From the NCBI RefSeq assembly GCF_900129825.1, contig NZ_FQWZ01000003.1, positions 535,411 through 599,410 of the forward strand: 64,000 nt of DNA, in the 5' to 3' direction. The notes under the pieces were generated by a model. That model was given only the letters and a program-made list of their open reading frames with translations, did not search any database and had not been told where the DNA came from. The position numbers were made by a program, and so were the translations under genes. Position 1 is the stretch's first letter, and each line of letters starts with the position of its first letter. The stretch comes from Hydrocarboniphaga daqingensis (GTDB lineage: Bacteria > Pseudomonadota > Gammaproteobacteria > Nevskiales > Nevskiaceae). This document shows positions 42,119-50,878 of the stretch, piece after piece.

Positions 42119-44265
42119 CCATGCGTCGCCTGCTGTTGCTCGCCGCCGTGATTGCCGCCATCGCGGCCTTCGTCGCGTTCGACCTGGGTCGCTGGATGTC
42201 GCTGGAGGCTCTGCAGCAGCAGCGCAGCGCCTTGCTGGCGATCCGCGATGCGCAACCGCTGACGACGGCGCTGGTGTACTTCCTCGTCTATGTGCTCGCA
42301 ACGGCCTTGTCGCTGCCGGGTGCGGTCGTGCTGACGCTGGCCGGTGGCGCGATCTTCGGTCTGGTCTGGGGCACGCTGCTGGTATCGTTCGCATCGACGA
42401 TCGGTGCCACGGCTGCGTTTCTGACGGCGCGTTATCTGCTGCGCGATGCGATTCAGGCGCGCTACGGTGACCGGCTCAAGGCGATCAACGCCGGCATCGA
42501 GCGCGATGGTGCGTTCTACTTGTTCACGCTGCGCTTGGTGCCGCTGTTCCCGTTCTTTCTGATCAACCTGCTGCTGGGTTTGTCGTCGATGCCGGCGCGT
42601 CGCTTCTTCTGGGTCAGCCAGATCGGCATGTTCGCCGGCACGCTGGTGTACGTGAATGCCGGCACGCAGCTGGCGGAGCTGCGCTCCTTGTCGGGCATCC
42701 TGTCGCCGTCGCTGATCGCGGCTTTCGTGTTGCTCGGCGTGTTTCCATGGCTGACCAACACGCTGCTGGCCTCGCTGCGCCGCCGCCGTGTGTATGCCGG
42801 CTTCAAGCGGCCGCGTCGCTACGACCGCAACCTGATCGTGATCGGTGCCGGCAGCGCCGGACTGGTCAGTGCCTACATCGCCGCTGCGGTCAAAGCCCGC
42901 GTCACGCTGATCGAAAAACACCGCATGGGCGGCGACTGTCTGAACACCGGCTGCGTTCCGTCGAAGGCGCTGATCCGCACCGCGCACTTGGCGCATGAAC
43001 TGCGCAGTGCCGGTGACTACGGCATCGTCGATACGCAGGGCCGCATCGACTTTGCTGCGGTGATGCAGCGCGTCCAGCGCGTCGTGCAGGCCGTGGCACC
43101 GCATGACTCGGTCGAACGTTACGAAAGCCTGGGCGTGGAATGCCTGCAAGGCGAGGCGCAGTTGATCGATCCGTGGACGGTCGAGGTCGCGGGCCGCCGG
43201 CTGACCGCGCGCAACATCGTGATCGCCACGGGCGCTCGCCCGCAGGTGCCGCCGATTCCGGGGCTAGACCAGATTCCCTATCTGACCTCGGACACCGTGT
43301 GGTCGCTGCGCGAATGTCCACGGCGGCTGCTGGTGCTCGGCGGCGGGCCGATCGGCTGCGAGCTGGCACAGGCTTTTGCCCGTCTCGGGGCCGACGTCAC
43401 CCAGGTCGAGATGCAGATGCGTCTGCTGATACGTGAAGACGTCGAGGTGTCGAGCTTGATCGAAGCGCGCTTCGCCGCCGAAGGGCTGCGCGTGCTGACC
43501 GGCACGCGTGCCGTCGCGATCGAGCCCGGCCACGATGGCGGGCACCGGCTGATCGCCGAGCGTGCAGGCGAACGCATCGTCGTCGAGTTCGACCAGATCA
43601 TCGTCGCCGTCGGCCGTGTCGCGCGGCTAGAGGGCTTCGGCTTGGATCGCCTCGGCATCCGCTGCGGGCGTACCGTCGAGGTCAACGAGTTTCTGCAGAC
43701 GTCGATGCCGAACATCTATGCCTGCGGCGATGTCGCCGGGCCCTATCAGTTCACGCATACCGCAGCGCACATGGCCTGGTATGCGGCCGTCAACAGTCTG
43801 TTCGCTCCGCTGCTGACCGCACGCGGCGGACCGTTTCGGGTCGACTACTCGGTGATTCCGTGGGCGACGTTCTGCGACCCCGAAGTCGCGCGTGTCGGAC
43901 TCAACGAGATCGAGGCAGGCGAGCGCGGCGTTGCGTTTGAAGTGACGCGCTATCCGCTCGACGATCTGGATCGCGCGATCGTCGACGGACGCACCGACGG
44001 CTTCGTCAAAGTGCTGACGGTGCCGGGCAAGGACCGCATTCTCGGTGTGACCATCGTCGGTGCAGCCGCCGCTGACCTGATTGCCGAATACGTGCTGGCG
44101 ATGCGCCACGGCATCGGCTTGAATCAGATCCTTGCGACGATTCACATCTATCCAACGCGCGCCGAGGCCAACAAGTACGTTGCGGGCCGCTGGAAGCAGG
44201 CGCATCAACCCGAGCGCCTGTTGCGTTGGGTGGCGCGCTTTCATCAATGGCGGAGAGGCGATTGA
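42115..44265 (+). CDS. VTT-domain membrane protein fused to mercuric-reductase-like flavoprotein
   Basis: A 716-residue fusion. Residues 1-225 form a VTT (DedA/TVP38-like) membrane domain with about six hydrophobic segments; the typical LPGAVVLTLAGGAIFG and LRLVPLFPFFLINLLLGLSSM motifs are present. Residues 238-716 are a pyridine nucleotide-disulfide oxidoreductase with FAD motif GAGSAG (244-249), redox cysteines Cys275/Cys280 in GGDCLNTGCVPSK, NAD motif GGGPIGCELA and C-terminal HIYPTRAEANKYVAGRWKQ. The C-terminal vicinal cysteines of MerA are absent. Electrons may be delivered to a membrane quinone or lipid substrate; the substrate is not known. ATG 42115 overlaps the upstream stop; ATG 42121 is an alternative. 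Confidence 0.9.
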   Translation: MTMRRLLLLAAVIAAIAAFVAFDLGRWMSLEALQQQRSALLAIRDAQPLTTALVYFLVYVLATALSLPGAVVLTLAGGAIFGLVWGTLLVSFASTIGATAAFLTARYLLRDAIQARYGDRLKAINAGIERDGAFYLFTLRLVPLFPFFLINLLLGLSSMPARRFFWVSQIGMFAGTLVYVNAGTQLAELRSLSGILSPSLIAAFVLLGVFPWLTNTLLASLRRRRVYAGFKRPRRYDRNLIVIGAGSAGLVSAYIAAAVKARVTLIEKHRMGGDCLNTGCVPSKALIRTAHLAHELRSAGDYGIVDTQGRIDFAAVMQRVQRVVQAVAPHDSVERYESLGVECLQGEAQLIDPWTVEVAGRRLTARNIVIATGARPQVPPIPGLDQIPYLTSDTVWSLRECPRRLLVLGGGPIGCELAQAFARLGADVTQVEMQMRLLIREDVEVSSLIEARFAAEGLRVLTGTRAVAIEPGHDGGHRLIAERAGERIVVEFDQIIVAVGRVARLEGFGLDRLGIRCGRTVEVNEFLQTSMPNIYACGDVAGPYQFTHTAAHMAWYAAVNSLFAPLLTARGGPFRVDYSVIPWATFCDPEVARVGLNEIEAGERGVAFEVTRYPLDDLDRAIVDGRTDGFVKVLTVPGKDRILGVTIVGAAAADLIAEYVLAMRHGIGLNQILATIHIYPTRAEANKYVAGRWKQAHQPERLLRWVARFHQWRRGD

Positions 44266-45089
44266 ACATCGACATCGTGCACCGGCTCGTCGGACCCACG
44301 CGGCGCTGCGTCTTGGCCATCGTGTTGCTGGCGGTCAGCGTTCCGGCGCTGGCCCTGGACGCCGCCTACGCCGGCTACGGGCGGCTGCTGACGCAGAGCG
44401 TGCAGTGGAGCGCCGACGGCCATGCCAGCAGCGTCGACTACACGCAGCTGCAGCAGCAGCGCGCAGCACTCGATGCAGTGCTGGCGGAATGGTCGTCGGT
44501 CGGCCAGGCCGAGTTCGACGGCTGGACGCGCGCCCAGCAGATGGCGTTTCTGATCAACGCCTACAACGGCTTCACGCTGCAGTTGATCCTGAGCCGTTAC
44601 CCGAAGCTGCAATCGATCCGCGACCTGGGCAGCGTGCTGCGCTCGCCGTGGAAGCAGCCGTTCTTCGTGCTGCTGGGCCAGCAGCGCACGCTGGACTGGA
44701 TCGAGCATGAACAGCTGCGGCCCCGCTATCGCGACGAGCGCATCCATTTCGCGATCAACTGCGCCTCGGTCGGCTGCCCCGCGTTGCGGCCCGAGCCTTA
44801 CGTTGCAGCGCAGCTCGATGCCCAGCTCGACGACCAGCAGCGCCGCTATCTCGGCGATCGCCGACGTCATCGCTACGACGCGGCGACGCGAACGCTGCAG
44901 GTACAAGCGATCTACCAGTGGTTTGCCGACGACTTCGCCCGCAATGGAGGATCGGTCGCAGCGTGGTTCGCCCAGCGCGCCGATCTGCTGTCCGACACCG
45001 AGTCCGATCGTGTCGCGCTGCGTCGCGGCGACGTTCGCATCGAGTATCTCGACTACGACTGGGCCCTGAACGACAGCCGCGCACGATGA
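44262..45089 (+). CDS. DUF547 family exported protein
   Basis: A 275-residue exported protein with signal peptide VLAIVLLAVSVPALA and the DUF547 core: FLINAYNGFTLQLILSRYP, SIRDLGSVLRSPW, DWIEHEQLRPRYRDERIHFAINCASVGCPALRPEPY, and the C-terminal LQVQAIYQWFADDF. The function of DUF547 is unknown; members are often found with selenodomain-type transferases and VTT flavoproteins, as here. The TTG at 44262 has a GGAGAGG ribosome site and overlaps the preceding stop; ATG 44247 is a possible longer start. Stop overlaps the next gene (ATGA). Confidence 0.88.
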   Translation: MNIDIVHRLVGPTRRCVLAIVLLAVSVPALALDAAYAGYGRLLTQSVQWSADGHASSVDYTQLQQQRAALDAVLAEWSSVGQAEFDGWTRAQQMAFLINAYNGFTLQLILSRYPKLQSIRDLGSVLRSPWKQPFFVLLGQQRTLDWIEHEQLRPRYRDERIHFAINCASVGCPALRPEPYVAAQLDAQLDDQQRRYLGDRRRHRYDAATRTLQVQAIYQWFADDFARNGGSVAAWFAQRADLLSDTESDRVALRRGDVRIEYLDYDWALNDSRAR

Positions 45090-45724
45090 GGCCGCCTCGC
45101 GTCGCCATCGGCGTGATGGCCAAAGCGCCGGTACCGGGTTACGCCAAGACGCGCTTGATCCCCTTGCTCGGCGCCGATGGCGCGGCCGCGCTGCAGCAGC
45201 AGCTGATTCTGCGCACGGTGGCGCTGGCGCGGTCGGTGTCTCCGACGTTGCTGCAGTTGTTCGTCGGGGGTGATGCAGCGCATCCGCTGTGGGCGCAGTG
45301 CGATCGCGATCATGGCGCGCAGCTGTCACCGCAGCGCGGTGACGACCTTGGCGTGCGGATGCGCGATGCGCTGCTGTCGATGCGGCAGCAGGCCGACGTC
45401 GCCATCGTGATCGGCACCGACTGCGTGGCGATGCAGGCCGCGCACATCCAGGCAGCCGCGGCGGCGCTGGCGTCGGCGCGCATGGTGTTCATTCCGGCTG
45501 ACGACGGCGGCTACGTGCTGGTCGGCGCTCGCGAGCCGCACCCGGCGGCTTTCACGACGTCGATCGACTGGGGTAGCGAGCGCGTGATGCAGCAGACACG
45601 CGATGCGCTGTCGTCGCAGGGCTGGCGGTCGCCCGATGACTGGCGCGAACTGCCGCCGTTGTGGGACATCGATCGTCCCGAGGACTATCAGCGCGCGCTG
45701 CAGCTCGGCGCGCTTGTGCGCTAG
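45086..45724 (+). CDS. Selenodomain-associated transferase 1 type (TIGR04282) nucleotidyl/glycosyltransferase
   Basis: A 212-residue GT-A-like protein of the TIGR04282/DUF2064 group. Visible: IGVMAKAPVPGYAKTRLIPLLG (nucleotide-binding loop with the conserved KTRL), VIGTDCVAMQAAHI, and the metal-binding region FIPADDGGYVLVGAR. ATG 45086 overlaps the DUF547 stop by 4 nt, and an upstream frame is rejected. It closes an operon of five coupled genes. A strong minus-strand terminator sits just after it. Confidence 0.88.
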   Translation: MRPPRVAIGVMAKAPVPGYAKTRLIPLLGADGAAALQQQLILRTVALARSVSPTLLQLFVGGDAAHPLWAQCDRDHGAQLSPQRGDDLGVRMRDALLSMRQQADVAIVIGTDCVAMQAAHIQAAAAALASARMVFIPADDGGYVLVGAREPHPAAFTTSIDWGSERVMQQTRDALSSQGWRSPDDWRELPPLWDIDRPEDYQRALQLGALVR

Positions 45725-45734
45725 CGACGCGCAC

Positions 45735-45778
45735 AAAAAAGCCGTTGCATCGCCCGGCGCAGCGAGCGATGCAACGGC
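45735..45778 (-). terminator. Intrinsic terminator of the DUF1302 gene (13-bp stem, T6)
   Basis: GCCGTTGCATCGC (45741-45753) pairs perfectly with GCGATGCAACGGC (45766-45778). On the minus strand it is followed by TTTTTT. It terminates leftward transcription from the DUF1329-DUF1302 pair, 22 nt after the DUF1302 stop. Confidence 0.85.
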
Positions 45779-45799
45779 CGCTACAACGTCAACCCAGCT

Positions 45800-48298
45800 T
45801 TAGAACTGGTACTTGACGAAGAAGCCCAGGTTGTCGCGATCGCGGTACAGGTTGTCCTGACCACCGCCGAGGAAGGCGTTGTAGGCGATCGTGAACGCGA
45901 ACGACTTGTCGTAGCGGGTTTCCAGCAGCAGGTTCAGCTGCTTGCGGCCTTCGACGAAGTTGCCGGCCGGGCCCGGTGAGTTGCCCTGGATGTCCTGCTG
46001 CCAGATGAACAGCGGCTGGATGCTGATGCCCGGCAACACCGACTCATAGCCGATGCGGCCGACGATGCGATAACCCCATGAGAACGCATCGGCGAACGAA
46101 TCGCGGCGCGCCTGGAACGGGTTGAAGCGCAGACCGTCGGGGCCGACCGAGCAGCTCGGGTTGGTCGAGCAGGCGAGGCGGGAGCCGTCGGCACCACTGC
46201 CATCGGCACCCGCGCTGGCATGGGTCGTCGCCGTGAACGGGCCTTCGATCTGCAGCTCGTCGAAGTCGGGCATGTTCAGCACGTGCGTGGCGGCCAGTTC
46301 ATAGATCAGGATCACCTGGTCGGCGCCGATCCAGTTCTCCGAGGCACCGAGCACGCGCGTGGCTCCGAGGTTGTACTGCGCCACCTTGCCCGGAATCCAG
46401 CCGCGGATGTAGCTGTTCGGTGCGTTTTCACCGACGGCGATGCCGCGATACGGCGAGATGAAGTTGGGGAACGAACGCGCCGAGCCGGGCGCTGCACCGA
46501 CGACCAGATTCACCGTGTCCGCAAACGGATTGTTGCCGTTGGCATCGACGAAGTTGTTGTCGTCATAGACGACATAGTCACCGGCTTCGTTGAAGCCGAT
46601 CGTCGACGAGGCACCGGCGCAACCGACGCTGGCGTCGTGGCAGCGCGTCAGCGTCGGGCCGAACGAGGCGAACGCCAAGTCGACCAGTGCGACCTGCAGC
46701 GGCACGTTCGGGCGATACGAGATTTCGCCCTGGAACGAGTACTCGCCGAACGTCGTCGTGAAGTCGACACCGTACAGCTGCAGATTCTCGGGATATTCAA
46801 TCTGCAGCTTGGCGGTGTCGAACGGCACGGCGTCGCCGTCGGCCATGCCAGGACGCGGCAGCAGCGCATTGGCCAAGCCCAGCGGATTGTTGCCGACCAG
46901 ACCCAGCTCCGACAGGATGCCCGGGCGCTGGATCGCCAGCGATGTTGCATCGAGCAGCACCTGGCTCGACGCCGACGCCGCGGTCACCGGCAGGTTGGCG
47001 CAAGCGGCGAAGAACTCCGAGGTGTTGCGCGCGTTGATGCCCATCGCATTGCCTTCGGCGCGCGCGCAGCTGGCGTCGGTGGCGTAGAAGCTGACGTAGG
47101 GCAGCTTCGAGTGATAGTTCATCGCGTAGACACCAAACTCGGTGCCGTCGTTGATGTTCTCGGCGTAGTACTTGAAGCCGACGCCGAACTGGCCTTGATG
47201 GCGCGCGTTGTTGTCCTGGATGCGCTCGACGCTCAGCGAGGTCGGCGTGATCAGCGTCAGCGGATTGTCGAGCGGGTTGCCGACCATGTCGGGGTCGTCA
47301 GCCGATCCGCCGAAGTGCACGGCGACGTTGTCGCGCAGATTGCCGGTGCCGATGTCGACGAACGACATGTAGCTGCCCGGCGTCGGGATTTCGATCGGAC
47401 GCCACTCGAACTGGTAATACGCTTCGGCGGTGATGCCGCTGTAGACCTCGGTGCTCATGCGCACCATGCCGACCGGCACGTACAGTTCTTCGAGCAGGCC
47501 AAAGCCCAGGCGATACAGCGCGTTGGCATTGACCGGCTGTGCCTGGTTGACGCTGTTGATCACGGCGACCGTGCTCTGGCCCCAGTTGACGGTCTGACGA
47601 CCGACGCGGAACACCAGCTCACGCTCCCCATCCATGTACGGCACGCTGCCGAAGAAGTTGGCGTCGAGGATGTCGTAGCGCAGGCCGATCTGCTGGCGCT
47701 CTTCTTCGCTGCGGCGGCCGCTGACCGACTCGCCGGGACCGTAGACGCGATTGAAGTAGCGGTTGGAGATGCCGCGATCACCGGTGATGCCGACGCGATC
47801 GGCGTTTTCGGCGGTGATCAGGTTCGGGTTGTTGGTTTCGAAATCGTAGATGTTGGCCGGATCGTAGATGCCGATGCCGCGCAGGAAGATGCCGTAATTA
47901 CCGAACAGAAAGCGAAAGTCCTGGCTGATCTTCAGCGGCGCTTGCGTGATATCGCCGCGATCATAGTTCAGGTTGCCGTCGTCGAAATTGGTCGACGCCA
48001 TGCCTGGCGCGTTTCGCAGACGCTCCGATGGATAAATCTGGTTGCGATGCAGGCCCTGGCACGACTGGAAAACGCCCGAGCAGACGCTCGGATTCAAATT
48101 GGATTTGCCGACCAGATCGTCGGCCCGGTTCTCGACGCGCCACGAGGCGCCGAAGGTCACCGTGTTGTTGAACACCGCGTCGACGTTCTGCCCAAAAACG
48201 TCGAACTTGGTTTCGATCGCCTGCGCCTGCCCGGCGCCGACGCTGGCCGCGAGCATCGCGGCCCCACGGGCGATGCCCGTCAGTTTCCCTTTGTACAT
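45800..48298 (-). CDS. DUF1302 family outer-membrane protein
   Basis: An 832-residue exported protein with signal peptide ending AGQAQA (about residue 26) and a beta-strand-rich, aromatic-rich body ending in the barrel-like tail DRDNLGFFVKYQF, whose terminal Phe is typical of outer-membrane proteins. Supporting segments: NTVTFGASWRVENRADDLVGKSNLNP, FRVGRQTVNWGQST, YYQFEWRPIEIPTPGSY. DUF1302 proteins commonly pair with DUF1329 proteins near genes for degradation of hydrocarbons, sterols or other hydrophobic compounds. ATG 48298 has AGGAGA 7 nt upstream. The partner gene lies upstream; the alkB region follows on the other strand. Confidence 0.9.
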   Translation of the reverse strand: MYKGKLTGIARGAAMLAASVGAGQAQAIETKFDVFGQNVDAVFNNTVTFGASWRVENRADDLVGKSNLNPSVCSGVFQSCQGLHRNQIYPSERLRNAPGMASTNFDDGNLNYDRGDITQAPLKISQDFRFLFGNYGIFLRGIGIYDPANIYDFETNNPNLITAENADRVGITGDRGISNRYFNRVYGPGESVSGRRSEEERQQIGLRYDILDANFFGSVPYMDGERELVFRVGRQTVNWGQSTVAVINSVNQAQPVNANALYRLGFGLLEELYVPVGMVRMSTEVYSGITAEAYYQFEWRPIEIPTPGSYMSFVDIGTGNLRDNVAVHFGGSADDPDMVGNPLDNPLTLITPTSLSVERIQDNNARHQGQFGVGFKYYAENINDGTEFGVYAMNYHSKLPYVSFYATDASCARAEGNAMGINARNTSEFFAACANLPVTAASASSQVLLDATSLAIQRPGILSELGLVGNNPLGLANALLPRPGMADGDAVPFDTAKLQIEYPENLQLYGVDFTTTFGEYSFQGEISYRPNVPLQVALVDLAFASFGPTLTRCHDASVGCAGASSTIGFNEAGDYVVYDDNNFVDANGNNPFADTVNLVVGAAPGSARSFPNFISPYRGIAVGENAPNSYIRGWIPGKVAQYNLGATRVLGASENWIGADQVILIYELAATHVLNMPDFDELQIEGPFTATTHASAGADGSGADGSRLACSTNPSCSVGPDGLRFNPFQARRDSFADAFSWGYRIVGRIGYESVLPGISIQPLFIWQQDIQGNSPGPAGNFVEGRKQLNLLLETRYDKSFAFTIAYNAFLGGGQDNLYRDRDNLGFFVKYQF

Positions 48299-48335
48299 GC
48301 TGTCTCTCCTCAGCATCGATTTTTTAATTGAAACC

Positions 48336-48365
48336 GGGCCTGCGGAATCGCGATCCCGCAGGCCC
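48336..48365 (-). terminator. 10-bp hairpin between DUF1329 and DUF1302 genes
   Basis: GGGCCTGCGG (48336-48345) pairs with CCGCAGGCCC (48356-48365), ten-base loop. On the minus strand it follows the DUF1329 stop and precedes the DUF1302 ribosome site. It has an AT-rich tract but no run of Ts directly after the stem, so it may act as an attenuator that lowers DUF1302 expression. Confidence 0.5.
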
Positions 48366-48395
48366 GTCACCCCATTGCCGCTTTCGTGCCGTGGC

Positions 48396-49772
48396 TTACT
48401 TCGAAGCGCGGCTCTGCACGTTGTTGGCGTCGAAGAACGTGCCTGGGTACGACACCGTGGTGTCGTACGGCTGGTCTTCGTTGGTCATCGCCGTGATGAA
48501 GTAGCGGCCCGAGTTCAAGTGATAGATCACTTCCGGCTGCGTGGTGTGGCTGAGGATGTTGTAGTAGGTGACCAGATGGCCTTCCTGGAACTGCATCAGC
48601 TTGCCCTGCTGGTCGTAGTTGTCGATCGCCACGACGTTCCAGGTGTCTTCATCGATGTACAGGCGGCGCTGCTTGAACGTGTGGCGCAGCTCGGGCTTGT
48701 TCTCGGCTTCGACGACCCAGACGCGGTGCAGTTCGTAGCGCGGCAGATCCACGTTCATGTGGTTCGGACGCGCCATGTCGGCGTACTTGACGCTCGGGCC
48801 GGCGATCTTGTTCGAGTTGTACGGAATGTAGATCTCGCGCTTGCCGAGCAGCTTCCAGGTGAAGCGTTCGAGCACGCCGTTGTACATGTCGACCTGGTCG
48901 TAGAACTGGTGACCGTCGGTGCCTTCGTAGGGGTTGTCGCAGCAGACGGCCGGTGCGCGGCGGATGCGCTTGAGCGCGGGCGCGTAGAGCCAGGCCGCAC
49001 GGCCTTCGGGACCGAAGCCGGCCTTTTCGTGCACGAGGATCGTCGTGCCGGCGATGCGCGGCGGGCTCAGCGTTTCGGACAGATAGCGCAGGAAGTCAGC
49101 ACCGGGCTTGAGTTCCGGGGCGTTGGGCGACTCGATGTTGGCGTAGCTGAAGGTCACGTCTTCGACGATCTTGGTCAGCGCGAAGCGGCCGTCGGGCTGC
49201 ACGATCATCTGGTTGTTGAAGCGGCGGATGTCCGAGCCGCGGAACTTGACGCGGTGATTCCACACCGGCTCGGCGCCGGTCTTGGGGATCGGGAACGGAA
49301 AGCCGATCAGCGCGCCGCTGGCGTTGTCGACGCCGTCGAGCTTGGCGCGCGTGGCGTTCTTGACGGTTTCGTCGAGCACCTTCTGCGGAAAGTTGGCGAA
49401 GCGGTGCGACGGATAGACGTTGAGCTTGTAGCTGGCCGGGTAGCGCTTCAGCAGTTCCTTGTGGCCCTCGGTCAGCTTGTCGGCGTACTGCGCCATGTTG
49501 GCCGCCGTGATCGAGTAGAGCGGCTTTTCACCGTCGATCTTGGCGTTGTTCGGGTATTCGCCCTTGGGCGCGCCACGCTTGGCTTCGGGAGCCCAGGCCG
49601 GGATCGTTCCGTCCTTGTTGCCGGCGCGCTCGGCGCCGACCGGCGTCAGTTCCTTGCCCAGCTTGGCGGCCTCGGCCTCGGACACGGCGGCCATCGCCGC
49701 CATCGGTGCAAACGCCAGCGTGATGCCGGCCAGCAGGGCGGACGCGGCCCGGATCGACTTGGGTTTCATCAT
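48396..49772 (-). CDS. DUF1329 family periplasmic/outer-membrane lipid-related protein
   Basis: A 458-residue exported protein with signal peptide ending MAAMAA (about residue 29) and the mature start VSEAEAAKLGKELTPVGAERAGN, typical of DUF1329. Supporting segments: SHRFANFPQKVLDETVKNAT, the long YELHRVWVVEAENKPELRHTFKQRRLYIDEDTWNVVAIDNYDQQGKLMQFQE region similar to LolA-type folds. DUF1329 proteins accompany DUF1302 proteins and may shuttle hydrophobic substrates or lipids across the envelope; this is inferred from gene associations. The ATG at 49772 (second ATG 49769) follows an AGGAG-like site. First gene of a two-gene operon. Confidence 0.9.
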   Translation of the reverse strand: MMKPKSIRAASALLAGITLAFAPMAAMAAVSEAEAAKLGKELTPVGAERAGNKDGTIPAWAPEAKRGAPKGEYPNNAKIDGEKPLYSITAANMAQYADKLTEGHKELLKRYPASYKLNVYPSHRFANFPQKVLDETVKNATRAKLDGVDNASGALIGFPFPIPKTGAEPVWNHRVKFRGSDIRRFNNQMIVQPDGRFALTKIVEDVTFSYANIESPNAPELKPGADFLRYLSETLSPPRIAGTTILVHEKAGFGPEGRAAWLYAPALKRIRRAPAVCCDNPYEGTDGHQFYDQVDMYNGVLERFTWKLLGKREIYIPYNSNKIAGPSVKYADMARPNHMNVDLPRYELHRVWVVEAENKPELRHTFKQRRLYIDEDTWNVVAIDNYDQQGKLMQFQEGHLVTYYNILSHTTQPEVIYHLNSGRYFITAMTNEDQPYDTTVSYPGTFFDANNVQSRASK

Positions 49773-49947
49773 TCACTCCTCATGTGATTCATCGTTTTTA
49801 TCGCCCTGCGTCGGCATCACCGACGCGGGCTGGCAGGCCTGTGGGGACAGGCGCGCGACTTGACTCGGGCGTCAGCCGTACCGGCGGCATCCTGCGCTTG
49901 GGTCAGCTCGGGGCGACCCGATCCAATCGAAAGTAGGGGAAAAACCG

Positions 49948-49995
49948 GTACAAGTACGCAGTTCGACTATGCACTTTGGACGCCGTGGTCGGCAA
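49948..49995 (-). promoter_or_regulatory. Candidate promoter and operator of the DUF1329-DUF1302 operon
   Basis: On the minus strand TTGCCG (49990-49995) and CATAGT (49966-49971) are separated by 18 bases. A small dyad GTAC-AA-GTAC (49948-49957) lies where transcription would start. The rest of the 270-bp gap 49773-50042 shows no supported gene. Confidence 0.4.
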
Positions 49996-50042
49996 CACCC
50001 GTCGGCGTACCGCCGAAGGAGTGTCACGCACCGCGTCCCGGC

Positions 50043-50876
50043 TCAGGACGGGGCGGTGGTGCGGACTCGTGATTTGCGCGATGCGCGGCCGCTGTCGGCA
50101 TGCGCTGCTGGTTCGGGGCGCCTGACCGGCTCGGTGCTGGCGGCGGCGGCGTCCATGGTCTGGCCGCTGGCGCGTGCCTCAAGAAACGCGGCGACCCGGC
50201 GTTGATGCAGCACTTCGAAGATCCGGTTCAGCGCCGGAATCACCACGTCGATCACCTTGGCCGAGTCGCGTTCGTCGATTTCGCCGACGCGGCGGCGGAA
50301 CAAACTCAGTTCGGTGCGGAACGCAATCTCGACCACGTCCTGGAAGTACATCAGATCAGCGGGTGAGAACCCGCGTTCCAAGTTGAAGCCGGCGTCGCGG
50401 ATCGCGATCCATTGCCGCGAAATCTCCAGGTCGCTGAGCGTGGCCTCGCCGTTGGCGCCGATCCCGCAGCGCTTGAGTTCGCCGGTTTCCCAGGCCGATA
50501 AGCCCATCCGTGCTGCCAGCGCGTCAAATGACCCGGCCAGCGGCAGGTCGCGATGTTCGGTGGCAATGTGCCGGCGCATCTCGTCGAATGCGCGTTGCTG
50601 CGGCACGCTGAAGTCGGCCTCGTCGGCGCCTTCAAACACCGCCTTGATCGCCTTGAGTGGCAGGAACCGCTCGGCCTGCAGCTTCTGGATCAGCCGCAGC
50701 AGCTCGACATGGCGGTCGGTGTACCAGCCCATGTTGCGCGCGCTTTTGACCGGCGGTGGCAGCAGACCTTCGTTGATGTAGTAGCGGATCGTTTCGCGCG
50801 ACACGCCGGTCAGGGCGGCAACGGCCTTGATCCGGTACGGGGCATCGGTGCGTTCGCTGGTTTTTTTTCTCGGCAT
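50043..50876 (-). CDS. MerR-family transcriptional regulator
   Basis: A 277-residue regulator. The N-terminal winged helix is at about residues 13-85 (YRIKAVAALTGVSRETIRYYINEGLLPPPVKSARNMGWYTDRHVELLRLI), followed by a long C-terminal effector region (about 95-240) and an Arg/Ala/Glu-rich tail. The region from FSVPQQRAFDEM resembles MerR regulators found with AlkB and DUF1302 genes. The start ATG 50876 lies 2 nt after the araC stop, so it is co-transcribed with it. The codons for residues 3-6 contain a run of eight A. Likely controls the DUF1329-DUF1302 or alkB genes; not proven. Confidence 0.87.
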   Translation of the reverse strand: MPRKKTSERTDAPYRIKAVAALTGVSRETIRYYINEGLLPPPVKSARNMGWYTDRHVELLRLIQKLQAERFLPLKAIKAVFEGADEADFSVPQQRAFDEMRRHIATEHRDLPLAGSFDALAARMGLSAWETGELKRCGIGANGEATLSDLEISRQWIAIRDAGFNLERGFSPADLMYFQDVVEIAFRTELSLFRRRVGEIDERDSAKVIDVVIPALNRIFEVLHQRRVAAFLEARASGQTMDAAAASTEPVRRPEPAAHADSGRASRKSRVRTTAPS

Positions 50877-50878
50877 CG

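Noticed and set aside
44226..44246. Earlier start for the DUF547 protein
   Set aside because: It would lie deeper in the flavoprotein gene with no ribosome site; TTG 44262 has GGAGAGG.
46220..48331. A 703-codon open frame antisense to the DUF1302 gene
   Set aside because: Composition is Val/Asp/Arg-skewed with no recognisable domain; the sense strand has signal peptide and barrel features.
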